Of a stretch of 54,590 bases of DNA, positions 43,103 to 50,270 are shown piece after piece (the first letter of the stretch is position 1; each line of letters begins with the position of its first letter). Source of the DNA: O2-02-FULL-42-9 sp038043025 (GTDB lineage: Bacteria > Pseudomonadota > Gammaproteobacteria > UBA12402). Below the pieces are notes generated by a model. It had not been told where the DNA came from. It searched no databases and saw only the letters and a list, made by a program, of their open reading frames with translations. The stretch covers positions 1 through 54,590 of the forward strand of contig JBBTCW010000009.1 of assembly GCA_038043025.1 (NCBI GenBank). The letters run 5' to 3'. The translations under genes and the position numbers were made by a program.

Positions 43103-44377
43103 ATGTTTTTACCTAATATGCATCTAGCTGATTTTGACCCCAAATTATGGTCGGCGATTACCGACGAATATAAGCGCCAAGAGGATCATATTGAGCTGAT
43201 TGCCTCTGAGAATTATGTCAGCCCGCGTGTGTTGGAGGCTCAGGGTTCGGCGTTGACCAACAAATATGCGGAAGGGTATCCGGGGAAGCGCTATTACGGC
43301 GGGTGTGAATTTGTCGATATCGCTGAACAGTTGGCGATTGATCGAGTGAAGGAACTGTTTAAAGCAGATTATGCCAATGTGCAGCCGCATTCGGGGTCGC
43401 AAGCGAATGCCGCCGTGTATCTTGCCTTGCTCGAGCCGGGGGATACGATTTTGGGAATGAAGTTAAATTGTGGGGGGCATTTAACGCACGGCGCGCCGGT
43501 GAATTTTTCGAGTAGATTGTACCATTCGGTGCAATATGGATTGCATTCTGAAACGGGCTTGATCAATTATGATGAAGTGGCGCAACTCGCGCGCGAACAT
43601 AAACCGAAAATGATTGTCGCCGGTTATTCGGCTTATTCTCGCATTGTCGATTGGAAAAAGTTTCGTGAAATTGCAGATGACGTGGGCGCGTATTTATTTG
43701 CGGATATGGCGCATATTGCCGGGCTGATTGCTGCCGGGTTACATCCATCGCCGTTGCCGTTTGCGGATGTTGTTGCAAGTACCACGCATAAAACCTTACG
43801 CGGTCCACGTGGTGGATTGATTTTAGCGCGCGCGAATGCAGATATTGAAAAGAAATTACAATCTGCCGTGTTTCCCGGTTCGCAAGGCGGACCGCTCATG
43901 CATATCATCGCAGCAAAAGCGGTTTGTTTTTATGAGGCGCTGCGGCCAGAATTTAAAGACTATCAACGGCAGGTCATTAAGAACGCCAATGTGATGGCAA
44001 CGCAAATGCAAAAGCGTGGATTTAAACTAGTCTCAGACGGCACTGATACGCATTTGTTTTTAGTGGATTTGATCAATAAGCATATTACGGGCAAAGATGC
44101 AGCAAGAGCATTGTCTGCAGCTAATATTGTTGTGAATAAAAATACCGTACCGAACGATCCACAATCACCATTTGTGACGAGCGGATTACGTATGGGGACG
44201 CCCGCGATTACCACACGCGGATTTAAAGAAAAAGAATGCAAGCAGCTCGCTGATTGGATCTGTGATATTTTAAATGATTTGGATAACACAACATTGATTG
44301 AATCCATTCGAGCCAAAGCAAAAAAATTATGTCAGCAGTTTCCAGTTTATCAGCCTCTTTGTCATCCCGCGACTTGA
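43103..44377 (+). CDS. glyA: Serine hydroxymethyltransferase
   Basis: GlyA is a PLP enzyme converting serine and tetrahydrofolate to glycine and 5,10-methylene-THF. It has 424 residues. The family blocks are all present: IELIASENYVSPRVLEAQGS, NKYAEGYPGKRYYGG, the PLP Lys in STTHKTLRGPRGG, and GLRMGTPAITTRG. The normal protein ends near FPVY plus one or two residues. Here the frame continues into a REP palindrome that adds PLCHPAT and provides the TGA stop. The REP thus replaced the native stop codon without breaking the enzyme. nusB follows after 72 bases. Confidence 0.97.
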   Translation: MFLPNMHLADFDPKLWSAITDEYKRQEDHIELIASENYVSPRVLEAQGSALTNKYAEGYPGKRYYGGCEFVDIAEQLAIDRVKELFKADYANVQPHSGSQANAAVYLALLEPGDTILGMKLNCGGHLTHGAPVNFSSRLYHSVQYGLHSETGLINYDEVAQLAREHKPKMIVAGYSAYSRIVDWKKFREIADDVGAYLFADMAHIAGLIAAGLHPSPLPFADVVASTTHKTLRGPRGGLILARANADIEKKLQSAVFPGSQGGPLMHIIAAKAVCFYEALRPEFKDYQRQVIKNANVMATQMQKRGFKLVSDGTDTHLFLVDLINKHITGKDAARALSAANIVVNKNTVPNDPQSPFVTSGLRMGTPAITTRGFKEKECKQLADWICDILNDLDNTTLIESIRAKAKKLCQQFPVYQPLCHPAT

Positions 44378-44429
44378 TCGCGGGATCCAGGAGATTTCGC
44401 TGGATGCCGCGGTCGAGCCGCGTCATGAC
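44361..44429. repeat. REP pair overlapping the 3' end of glyA
   Basis: GTCATCCCGCGAC...GCGGGATCC (44361-44388) and GGATGCCGCGG..CGTCATGAC (44402-44429) are two opposed REPs. The first contains the glyA stop codon. Confidence 0.8.
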
Positions 44430-44449
44430 AGTGTTTTTAAGGATGTGTT

Positions 44450-44875
44450 ATGAATCCAAAAATGAGACGACAGGCGCGATCCGCCGCTTTGCAAAATTTG
44501 TATCAGTGGTTGATATCAAAGAATCATCCGCAAGATATTGTACAACAGTTTTTAGCGGAGCATGAGGAGGAGGGTGATATCGATATCGAATATTTTAAAT
44601 TATTATTTTTAGGAGCGACACAGGAGGTAGAAAACTTGGATCAAACCATTTCGTCCTATCTCGATCGTCCGACGGCATCATTGACACCGGTCGAGTTATC
44701 CGTTTTGCGTTTAGCGACATACGAATTAATGCATTGTCTTGACGTGCCGTATCGTGTCGTGATTAATGAAGCGCTTGAATTGACAAAACAATTCGGATCA
44801 TCCGAGGGCTTTAAATACGTGAATGGTGTTTTGGATAAGGTGGCTAAGCAAGTGAGAAAAGATGAAATCAAATAA
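44450..44875 (+). CDS. nusB: Transcription antitermination factor NusB
   Basis: This all-helical NusB has 141 residues. It has the RNA-binding Arg-rich start (MRRQARSAALQNLYQWL), a central DRP-x-x-S-L-T-P-V-E-L-S-V-L-R-L-A-Type block, and the family ending DVPYRVVINEALELTKQFGSSEGFKYVNGVLDK. It binds boxA RNA with NusE (S10) for rRNA antitermination; a boxA-like site lies in the rRNA leader at the right end of this window. The usual ribH-nusB link is replaced by glyA-nusB. Confidence 0.95.
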   Translation: MNPKMRRQARSAALQNLYQWLISKNHPQDIVQQFLAEHEEEGDIDIEYFKLLFLGATQEVENLDQTISSYLDRPTASLTPVELSVLRLATYELMHCLDVPYRVVINEALELTKQFGSSEGFKYVNGVLDKVAKQVRKDEIK

Positions 44876-45001
44876 TCCCCGCTTGATGAATTTTCACCAG
44901 CATTTTTGCGCATAATCTATACAGTAAAAGTATTTCTACCGGCAATTTCCCAAAAATTGACTATATTAAATGGACAGGGAAGTTGAAAAGGCAGAAAGGC
45001 A

Positions 45002-45403
45002 ATGAATGGTTTGAAAAATGATAATGAATATAGTGGGTTGCTGAAATACGCAGAGTCGCGGCTGAGTCAGATTTATGACAATAGTCAAAGGCAAGATCAC
45101 CAGTTGGCATTGACCCAGTTGATTGCGAACGCTATTAAAGAGCAGCAAGATTCCGCACCCAAAGAAGTTTTTGATCGCCTGATGGAAGGTGTTTCAAAAC
45201 TAGAGCAACGGATTGCAGCAGATCATCCAGAGCATGATAGATCGCGTTCAACGGTGTTTGGATCAGCGCTCGCTTTTTTTGGTGTTGATCATCAAATTGG
45301 ATTGGCGGAGAAGATCAAGGAAGCGCGTCATGATATTGATGACAAATATCAGGCAGCGCAAAATTTTCAACATTCCGTATCGACTGATCCTTCTATTTTA
45401 TAA
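45002..45403 (+). CDS. Hypothetical helical protein, unknown family
   Basis: This 133-residue soluble, charged, mostly helical protein has no signal peptide, membrane helix or known motif. Its 3' end overlaps the convergent comF gene by 11 bp. Composition (many Gln, Asp, Lys) and lone position resemble lineage-specific proteins of Legionellales. There is no strong ribosome-binding site (AAAGGC 5 bases before the ATG). It could be a real orphan gene or an old fragment. Confidence 0.5.
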   Translation: MNGLKNDNEYSGLLKYAESRLSQIYDNSQRQDHQLALTQLIANAIKEQQDSAPKEVFDRLMEGVSKLEQRIAADHPEHDRSRSTVFGSALAFFGVDHQIGLAEKIKEARHDIDDKYQAAQNFQHSVSTDPSIL

Positions 45404-46079
45404 CAGTCTTCGCGCAGCACCAAATGTCAATTTTCTGAATGCCATTGTCGCGTAATACACGCGCCAATTCTAAAACAGTTTGCCCCGTGGTGACGACATC
45501 ATCTAAAATGACGACAGAGTGTGGCGTAAAATTTGCATCAATTACAAAAGCATTTTTAATATTTTTCTTTCGTTTGTTTTTTGGCACCATCGCTTGCGCA
45601 TCGGTGTGTTTTATGCGTTTGCAGCTTTTTATAGCCAGCGGAACTTTAAATTTTTTTGCGATGGGTCGTGCGATTTCTAATGCTTGATTAAATCCACGTT
45701 CGCACAAACGTTTATGATGCAGGGGGACGGGAATAATATAATCGGGTTTGTTTTCAAATTTTAAATATTTTGCCATTAAGTCGCCCAATATTTTTGCATT
45801 GACTAATTTACGATTAAACTTTAGGTCATAGATTAATTTTGTGATCGGTGGATGGTAGGTGAACAATGCAAAGGTATTATTGTATGGAAGTGGTTGTTGT
45901 AAGCATTGACCGCAGATGGGTGTGTGGATGGGGAGTGGGGTTCCGCAAGAAAGGCAGGCATGGGTGATAAAAGGTAGTTCATTTTCGCAGTCGCGGCATA
46001 AATCGATGCGTTGGTCGCTTTTTTGATAACAAAGTAGGCATGTTTGTGGTAAGATCCAGTTCATCATTATAATTTCCAT
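45393..46079 (-). CDS. comF: ComF family protein (phosphoribosyltransferase fold)
   Basis: ComF-type proteins link DNA uptake to transformation in several competent bacteria. The N-terminal zinc fingers have four CxxC pairs (CLLC, CRDC, CLSC, CGQC), followed by a PRTase domain with the acceptor region YIIPVPLHHKRLCERGFNQ and the PRPP motif VVILDDVVTTGQT. It has up to 228 residues. ATGs at 46067 and 46064 are also plausible starts, and GGA precedes them. With the type IV pilus genes in this window it suggests competence potential (inference). Divergent from the HesB-like gene with only 14 bp between starts. Confidence 0.9.
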   Translation of the reverse strand: MEIIMMNWILPQTCLLCYQKSDQRIDLCRDCENELPFITHACLSCGTPLPIHTPICGQCLQQPLPYNNTFALFTYHPPITKLIYDLKFNRKLVNAKILGDLMAKYLKFENKPDYIIPVPLHHKRLCERGFNQALEIARPIAKKFKVPLAIKSCKRIKHTDAQAMVPKNKRKKNIKNAFVIDANFTPHSVVILDDVVTTGQTVLELARVLRDNGIQKIDIWCCAKTVIK

Positions 46080-46093
46080 TCAGAGGTGAAAAT

Positions 46094-46414
46094 ATGTTGC
46101 CACAGGTGACCCTGACAGATGCAGCGCTTAATCAAGTGAGAGAGATGCTAAAAGAAACAAATGAAAAATCATTGCGTGCTTATTTTGAGGGATGCGGATG
46201 TGCGGGATTACAGATTCAAATTAAAGTGGATGGGGAAGTCAATCCCGATGATACCGTAATCGTATTAAATGATGCAATACAATTAATTGCAGATCCCGTG
46301 TGTTTGCAATATTTGATTGGCGAAACGATTAATTATTTAGGCGAGGGAGAGCTGGCACGGTTTGTGGTCGAGAATATGAAAGTGCGTGCCGGTTGTCCGG
46401 GGTGTGGACACTGA
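46094..46414 (+). CDS. HesB/IscA-family Fe-S protein with unusual cysteine spacing
   Basis: This 106-residue A-type (IscA/ErpA/HesB) carrier-like protein has VTLTDAALNQVREML at the N-terminus and LQYLIGETINY in the middle. The usual single Cys of the first motif is replaced by EGCGCAGLQ (Cys34 and Cys36). The terminal CxC is CPGC (Cys102, Cys105). The gene sits where erpA lies in Pseudomonas-like tyrS-mepM-anmK-erpA clusters. Whether it carries Fe-S clusters in the normal way is uncertain. A ribosome-binding GAGGTG precedes the start. Confidence 0.75.
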   Translation: MLPQVTLTDAALNQVREMLKETNEKSLRAYFEGCGCAGLQIQIKVDGEVNPDDTVIVLNDAIQLIADPVCLQYLIGETINYLGEGELARFVVENMKVRAGCPGCGH

Positions 46415-46418
46415 TTTT

Positions 46419-47516
46419 TTATGGATAATAAATCCCACCCAAAACAACCGGTTGTTTCGATCCGGTAATTTTTGTGAGATCAATCGCGTGTTTATTGATA
46501 GTCTGTTTTGCTAACCATGCAAAGGTCATGGCTTCAATCCAATCCGCGGGCAAACCGACATCATCGGTTAAGACAACGGCATGGTTTGGCATCAACGTTT
46601 GCAATCGGTTTATTAAATAATTGTTATGCGCACCGCCGCCGCAGACTAAAACTTCAGCGCGGGGTAAGATGTTTTTAATGCTGTCGCTGATGGTGATGGC
46701 GGTCAGCTCGGCGAGCGTGCATTGTATGCTCGCGGCATTGTCATTTCGACGAGGAGAAATCTCTTGAATCCACTGCAAATTAAATTTCTCCCTCCCCGTA
46801 CTTTTAGGTGCCGGTGATTTAAAATAAGGTTCTGCTAATAATTTATTAAGCAATGTTTTGTTGACGACGCCACTGGCTGCCCATTGTCCGTCTTTGTCAA
46901 AGGCAACTTGTTTATGCTTATTGATCCACGCGTCCATCAACGTATTGCCGGGGCCGATGTCAAATCCTAATATAAAATCAGGATCCTTTGCTTTTAATAC
47001 AGTCATGTTGGCGATCCCGCCGATATTTAAAATGACGCGATCTGTTTTGTCACTACGAAAAACCACGCGATGAAATGCCGGCGCCAGCGGCGCGCCTTGT
47101 CCACCTTGCGCCATATCTTTGCGGCGAAAATCTGCGACCGTGGTAATGCCGGTGCGGGCAGCAATGATGTTTGGATCGCCAATTTGTAATGTAAACTTTA
47201 AATCTGGTCTATGTCGAATGGTTTGGCCGTGGCTACCAATGGCGATAATATCTTTTGAGGAAACTTGCACTTTTTGTAATAAAGATAAGGTGGCGTCTGC
47301 AAAGAGTTCGCCGACTAAAATATCCGCTTCGCCGAGTCGATTAATTTCGTTGTCATCAGGATGACATAATTTGGAGAGTTCAGTTTTTAGAGACAACGGC
47401 ATTTCATGCTTGTGTGTTGCAATGATCCTAGGTGATATATTGGCGTTGTCGACTAACACAGCATCCACGGCATCCATGCTTGTGCCGGACATGAGACCTA
47501 TATATAAATTTTTCAT
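46419..47516 (-). CDS. anmK: Anhydro-N-acetylmuramic acid kinase
   Basis: AnmK phosphorylates and opens 1,6-anhydroMurNAc from cell-wall recycling, giving MurNAc-6-P. It has 365 residues. Motifs include the ATP-binding YIGLMSGTSMDAVDAVLVD, GSHGQTIRHRP, VADFRRKDMAQGGQGAPLAP, LNIGGIANMT, DIGPGNTLMDAW and VCGGGAHN. Residues near 250-260 (IQEISPRRND) are translated from half of a GTCATTTCGA-type palindromic repeat, which replaces ordinary family sequence while keeping frame. The gene overlaps nothing, lies 4 bases from the HesB-like gene end and follows mepM by 3 bases. Confidence 0.93.
   Translation of the reverse strand: MKNLYIGLMSGTSMDAVDAVLVDNANISPRIIATHKHEMPLSLKTELSKLCHPDDNEINRLGEADILVGELFADATLSLLQKVQVSSKDIIAIGSHGQTIRHRPDLKFTLQIGDPNIIAARTGITTVADFRRKDMAQGGQGAPLAPAFHRVVFRSDKTDRVILNIGGIANMTVLKAKDPDFILGFDIGPGNTLMDAWINKHKQVAFDKDGQWAASGVVNKTLLNKLLAEPYFKSPAPKSTGREKFNLQWIQEISPRRNDNAASIQCTLAELTAITISDSIKNILPRAEVLVCGGGAHNNYLINRLQTLMPNHAVVLTDDVGLPADWIEAMTFAWLAKQTINKHAIDLTKITGSKQPVVLGGIYYP
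46740..46770. repeat. Half palindromic repeat inside the anmK reading frame
   Basis: GTCATTTCGACGAGGAGAAA plus TCTCTTGAATC matches the intergenic repeat at 27463-27500, except for a 9-base deletion and one change. It encodes part of anmK on the minus strand without breaking the frame. Confidence 0.75.
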
Positions 47517-47519
47517 CGA

Positions 47520-48800
47520 CTATCCCGAAATATTATTCAGTTGTGTCATCATTTGATTGGCGTAAGTTAAAAACGCTGTTTTTTCTGATGTTGGAATGGG
47601 TTGCGCTTGCGGAAGTTTAACGGTCATCGGATCATAATGTACGCCGTCGATACGAAATTCATAATGTAGATGAGATCCATCGGCCAGTCCGGTGTGCCCC
47701 ACATATCCAATGACCTGCCCTTTTTTAACGGAACTACGCGTATGAAATCGCGTCGAAAATTTTGACATGTGCGCGTATAAGCTGCTGTAATGCTCGCCGT
47801 GTTGAATGATGATAGCGTTGCCATAGCCGCCTTTTCGACCTCGGAAGGTAATGATGCCATTGCCAGATGCTTTAATAGGGGTGCCGGCAGGTGCAGCAAG
47901 ATCAACACCTTCGTGTGGACGAACGATATGTAGAATGGGGTGCATGCGATTGGAATTAAAGGGAGAGCTGACGTATTTATAGGTTAGTGGCGCGCGTAAG
48001 AATGTTTTCGCTAAATTTTCTCCCGTTGGCGTGTAGTAACCCATCGAGCTATCCTTGTTTTGATATTGAATGGCGATATATTTTTTTTGACGCGTTACAA
48101 ATTCGGCCGCCAGGATATTGGCGGAGGGAGATGCTTTGCCATCAATATAGGGCTGACTGTATATAATAATAAATTTATCACCCGCTTGAACTTGATGCGA
48201 AAAATCAATATCCCAGCTAAAGATGTTTGTAAATTCCGCGGTAAGATTATCAGACATGTTCGCGGTACTTGCCGCTGCTGATAAAGAAGATTGAATAATT
48301 CCGCTGGCACTTTTTAATTTTGTGCTGACCTGTTGAGTGATAATGGTCGCGGTCGGCGGTGCATTTTCTGGATACACAATTTCTAAATATTGCGTGTCGC
48401 TATTTTTATAAATTAATTTTTCTAGCGTGTGATCAGGTGTAGTGAGGACGTAAATATGTTGATTGGGTTTCAATTGAGCCAATAGAGATTGCGCATTTTG
48501 GAGTGCGATGGTTTTGTAATAGTCGCCGGATGAAACACCGGCGCGTTTTAACAATGTGAAAAGTGTTTCTTTGGGTTTGACCGTGAGGGTTTCCCACGGA
48601 GACTGTTCTGCCTCGCTGAGGAGCGTATAGGTGGGTGTATTGCTAAATAATGAGCTGAATGAAAATGGATTGAGATAGTAACGAATGCCGAAAATTGAAA
48701 TGATAATAATAACCAGCGCCCAGAGCGCAAATTGGAGCGGGTGAAAAAAATGACTACTATTCCGTGTATCGTCTTCTTTGTGATCCATGATGTTTGTCAT
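47520..48800 (-). CDS. mepM: Murein DD-endopeptidase MepM-like (M23)
   Basis: This 426-residue inner-membrane-anchored peptidase cuts D-Ala-mDAP cross-links for wall growth. It has one N-terminal membrane segment (FALWALVIIIISIFGI) and an OapA/LysM-like domain around 60-130 (WETLTVKPKETLFTLLKRAG). The C-terminal M23 domain has zinc ligands in RPHEGVDLAAP and GSHLHYEF, and the GYVGHTG segment. All ligand residues are present, so it should be active. The order tyrS | mepM-anmK matches Pseudomonas. ATG at 48788 is an alternative start. Confidence 0.93.
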   Translation of the reverse strand: MTNIMDHKEDDTRNSSHFFHPLQFALWALVIIIISIFGIRYYLNPFSFSSLFSNTPTYTLLSEAEQSPWETLTVKPKETLFTLLKRAGVSSGDYYKTIALQNAQSLLAQLKPNQHIYVLTTPDHTLEKLIYKNSDTQYLEIVYPENAPPTATIITQQVSTKLKSASGIIQSSLSAAASTANMSDNLTAEFTNIFSWDIDFSHQVQAGDKFIIIYSQPYIDGKASPSANILAAEFVTRQKKYIAIQYQNKDSSMGYYTPTGENLAKTFLRAPLTYKYVSSPFNSNRMHPILHIVRPHEGVDLAAPAGTPIKASGNGIITFRGRKGGYGNAIIIQHGEHYSSLYAHMSKFSTRFHTRSSVKKGQVIGYVGHTGLADGSHLHYEFRIDGVHYDPMTVKLPQAQPIPTSEKTAFLTYANQMMTQLNNISG

Positions 48801-48857
48801 TGCTGCTAATGAAGATAGGTACCTTAACTTTTGCCGCCGTCCAGGTCAATTATTTAT

Positions 48858-48886
48858 TTGAGTTCACCCGCATATATCAGTATGAT
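48858..48886 (+). promoter_or_regulatory. Candidate tyrS promoter
   Basis: TTGAGT (48858-48863) and TATGAT (48881-48886) are separated by 17 bp, 35 bases before the tyrS start. A good sigma70-type match. Confidence 0.55.
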
Positions 48887-48921
48887 TTGATAATAAATCG
48901 GTCGATTGATAAGGGGTGTCC

Positions 48922-50124
48922 ATGAGTGCAGTTGATAAGATAATGGCGATGATCAAAAAAGGCGCAGATGAAATCTTGTTGGAATCTGAGCTCGTTAAAC
49001 GCTTGGAGGAGGGCAAGCCCTTGCGCGTCAAAGCAGGGTTTGATCCGACTGCGCCCGATTTACATCTGGGTCATACAGTGCTCATCAATAAATTGCGTCA
49101 GTTTCAAGACATGGGTCATGATGTTCTATTTTTGATCGGCGACTTTACAGCGCGAATTGGAGATCCCACGGGGCGCAATGTGATGCGTAAGCCTTTAACG
49201 GAAGCAGAAATCAAGCAAAATGCAAAAACATATTGTGATCAGGTGTTTAAGATTTTGGATAAGAAAAAAACGCAAGTCATGTTTAATTCAGAATGGATGG
49301 ATAAGCAAACCGCCGCGGATATGATTCGCTTAGCATCGACATATACAGTTGCGCGCATGTTAGAGCGCGATGATTTTAATAAACGCTATACGAGTGGTCA
49401 GCCGATTGCGATTCATGAATTTTTATATCCACTGATTCAAGGATATGACTCGGTGGTCATGAAAGCGGATGTTGAGCTGGGTGGCACAGATCAAAAATTT
49501 AATTTATTGATGGGTCGCGAATTGCAAAAAGAACACGGTCAAACACCGCAGGTTGTATTGACGATGCCGCTTTTAGAAGGCTTGGATGGCGTGCGAAAAA
49601 TGTCAAAGTCGTATGATAATTATATTGGCATTACGGATGCGCCCGATGATATGTTTGGGAAACTCATGTCGGTTTCTGATGAGTTAATGTGGCGTTATTT
49701 TGATTTATTAAGTTTGCGTTCACCGGGCGATATTCGTCGGCTTTACGAATCCGTTGAACAGGGTGCAAATCCGCGCGATGTTAAATTTGAATTAGCAAAA
49801 GAAATTGTCGCACGCTTTCATGATGATGTTGCAGCGAAGCAAGCGCATCAAAATTTTATTGCACGCTTTCGTCGTGGTGAAGTGCCCGAGGATATTCAAG
49901 AAATAACGTTGTCGGCAGATGAACAGGGTGGGTTGCCCATTGCACATTTACTTAAAATGGCTGGTTTAGTGTCGAGTACGTCAGATGGTATTCGCATGAT
50001 AAAACAAGGGGCGGTTAAAATGGATCAAGCACGCCTTGAGCAAGCAAATTTGCGCATTGCCGTGGGTGAAACGCATGTATTTCAAGTGGGCAAGCGACGG
50101 TTTGCAAAAGTGACGGTAAAATAA
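48922..50124 (+). CDS. tyrS: Tyrosyl-tRNA synthetase
   Basis: TyrRS charges tRNA-Tyr. It has 400 residues from the ATG at 48922, chosen over an upstream GTG because AAGGGG lies before it. The class I signatures are HLGH (residues 48-51) and KMSKSYDNYIG near residue 230. The catalytic core has FLIGDFTARIGDPTGR and QGYDSVVMKADVELGGTDQKFN, the TyrZ-type subgroup common in gammaproteobacteria. An S4 RNA-binding domain closes the protein (LLKMAGLVSSTSDGIRMIKQG). REPs follow the stop. Confidence 0.97.
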   Translation: MSAVDKIMAMIKKGADEILLESELVKRLEEGKPLRVKAGFDPTAPDLHLGHTVLINKLRQFQDMGHDVLFLIGDFTARIGDPTGRNVMRKPLTEAEIKQNAKTYCDQVFKILDKKKTQVMFNSEWMDKQTAADMIRLASTYTVARMLERDDFNKRYTSGQPIAIHEFLYPLIQGYDSVVMKADVELGGTDQKFNLLMGRELQKEHGQTPQVVLTMPLLEGLDGVRKMSKSYDNYIGITDAPDDMFGKLMSVSDELMWRYFDLLSLRSPGDIRRLYESVEQGANPRDVKFELAKEIVARFHDDVAAKQAHQNFIARFRRGEVPEDIQEITLSADEQGGLPIAHLLKMAGLVSSTSDGIRMIKQGAVKMDQARLEQANLRIAVGETHVFQVGKRRFAKVTVK

Positions 50125-50132
50125 AGGCCGCT

Positions 50133-50240
50133 GTCATGCCACGACTTGATCGCGGCATCCAGTATTGTACTTCCTGGATCCCGCGGTCTTCGCCGCGGGA
50201 TGACAAAGCCTGGATCCCGCGGTCTTCGCCGCGGGATGAC
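50133..50240. repeat. Three REPs between tyrS and the Zn/Cd ATPase
   Basis: One GTCATGCCACGAC..GCGGCATCC unit and two tandem GGATCCCGCGG..CCGCGGGATGAC units fill the gap. They may end tyrS transcription. Confidence 0.8.
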
Positions 50241-50270
50241 AATGTTTTTGAATTTTGAGAGACATTCTAA

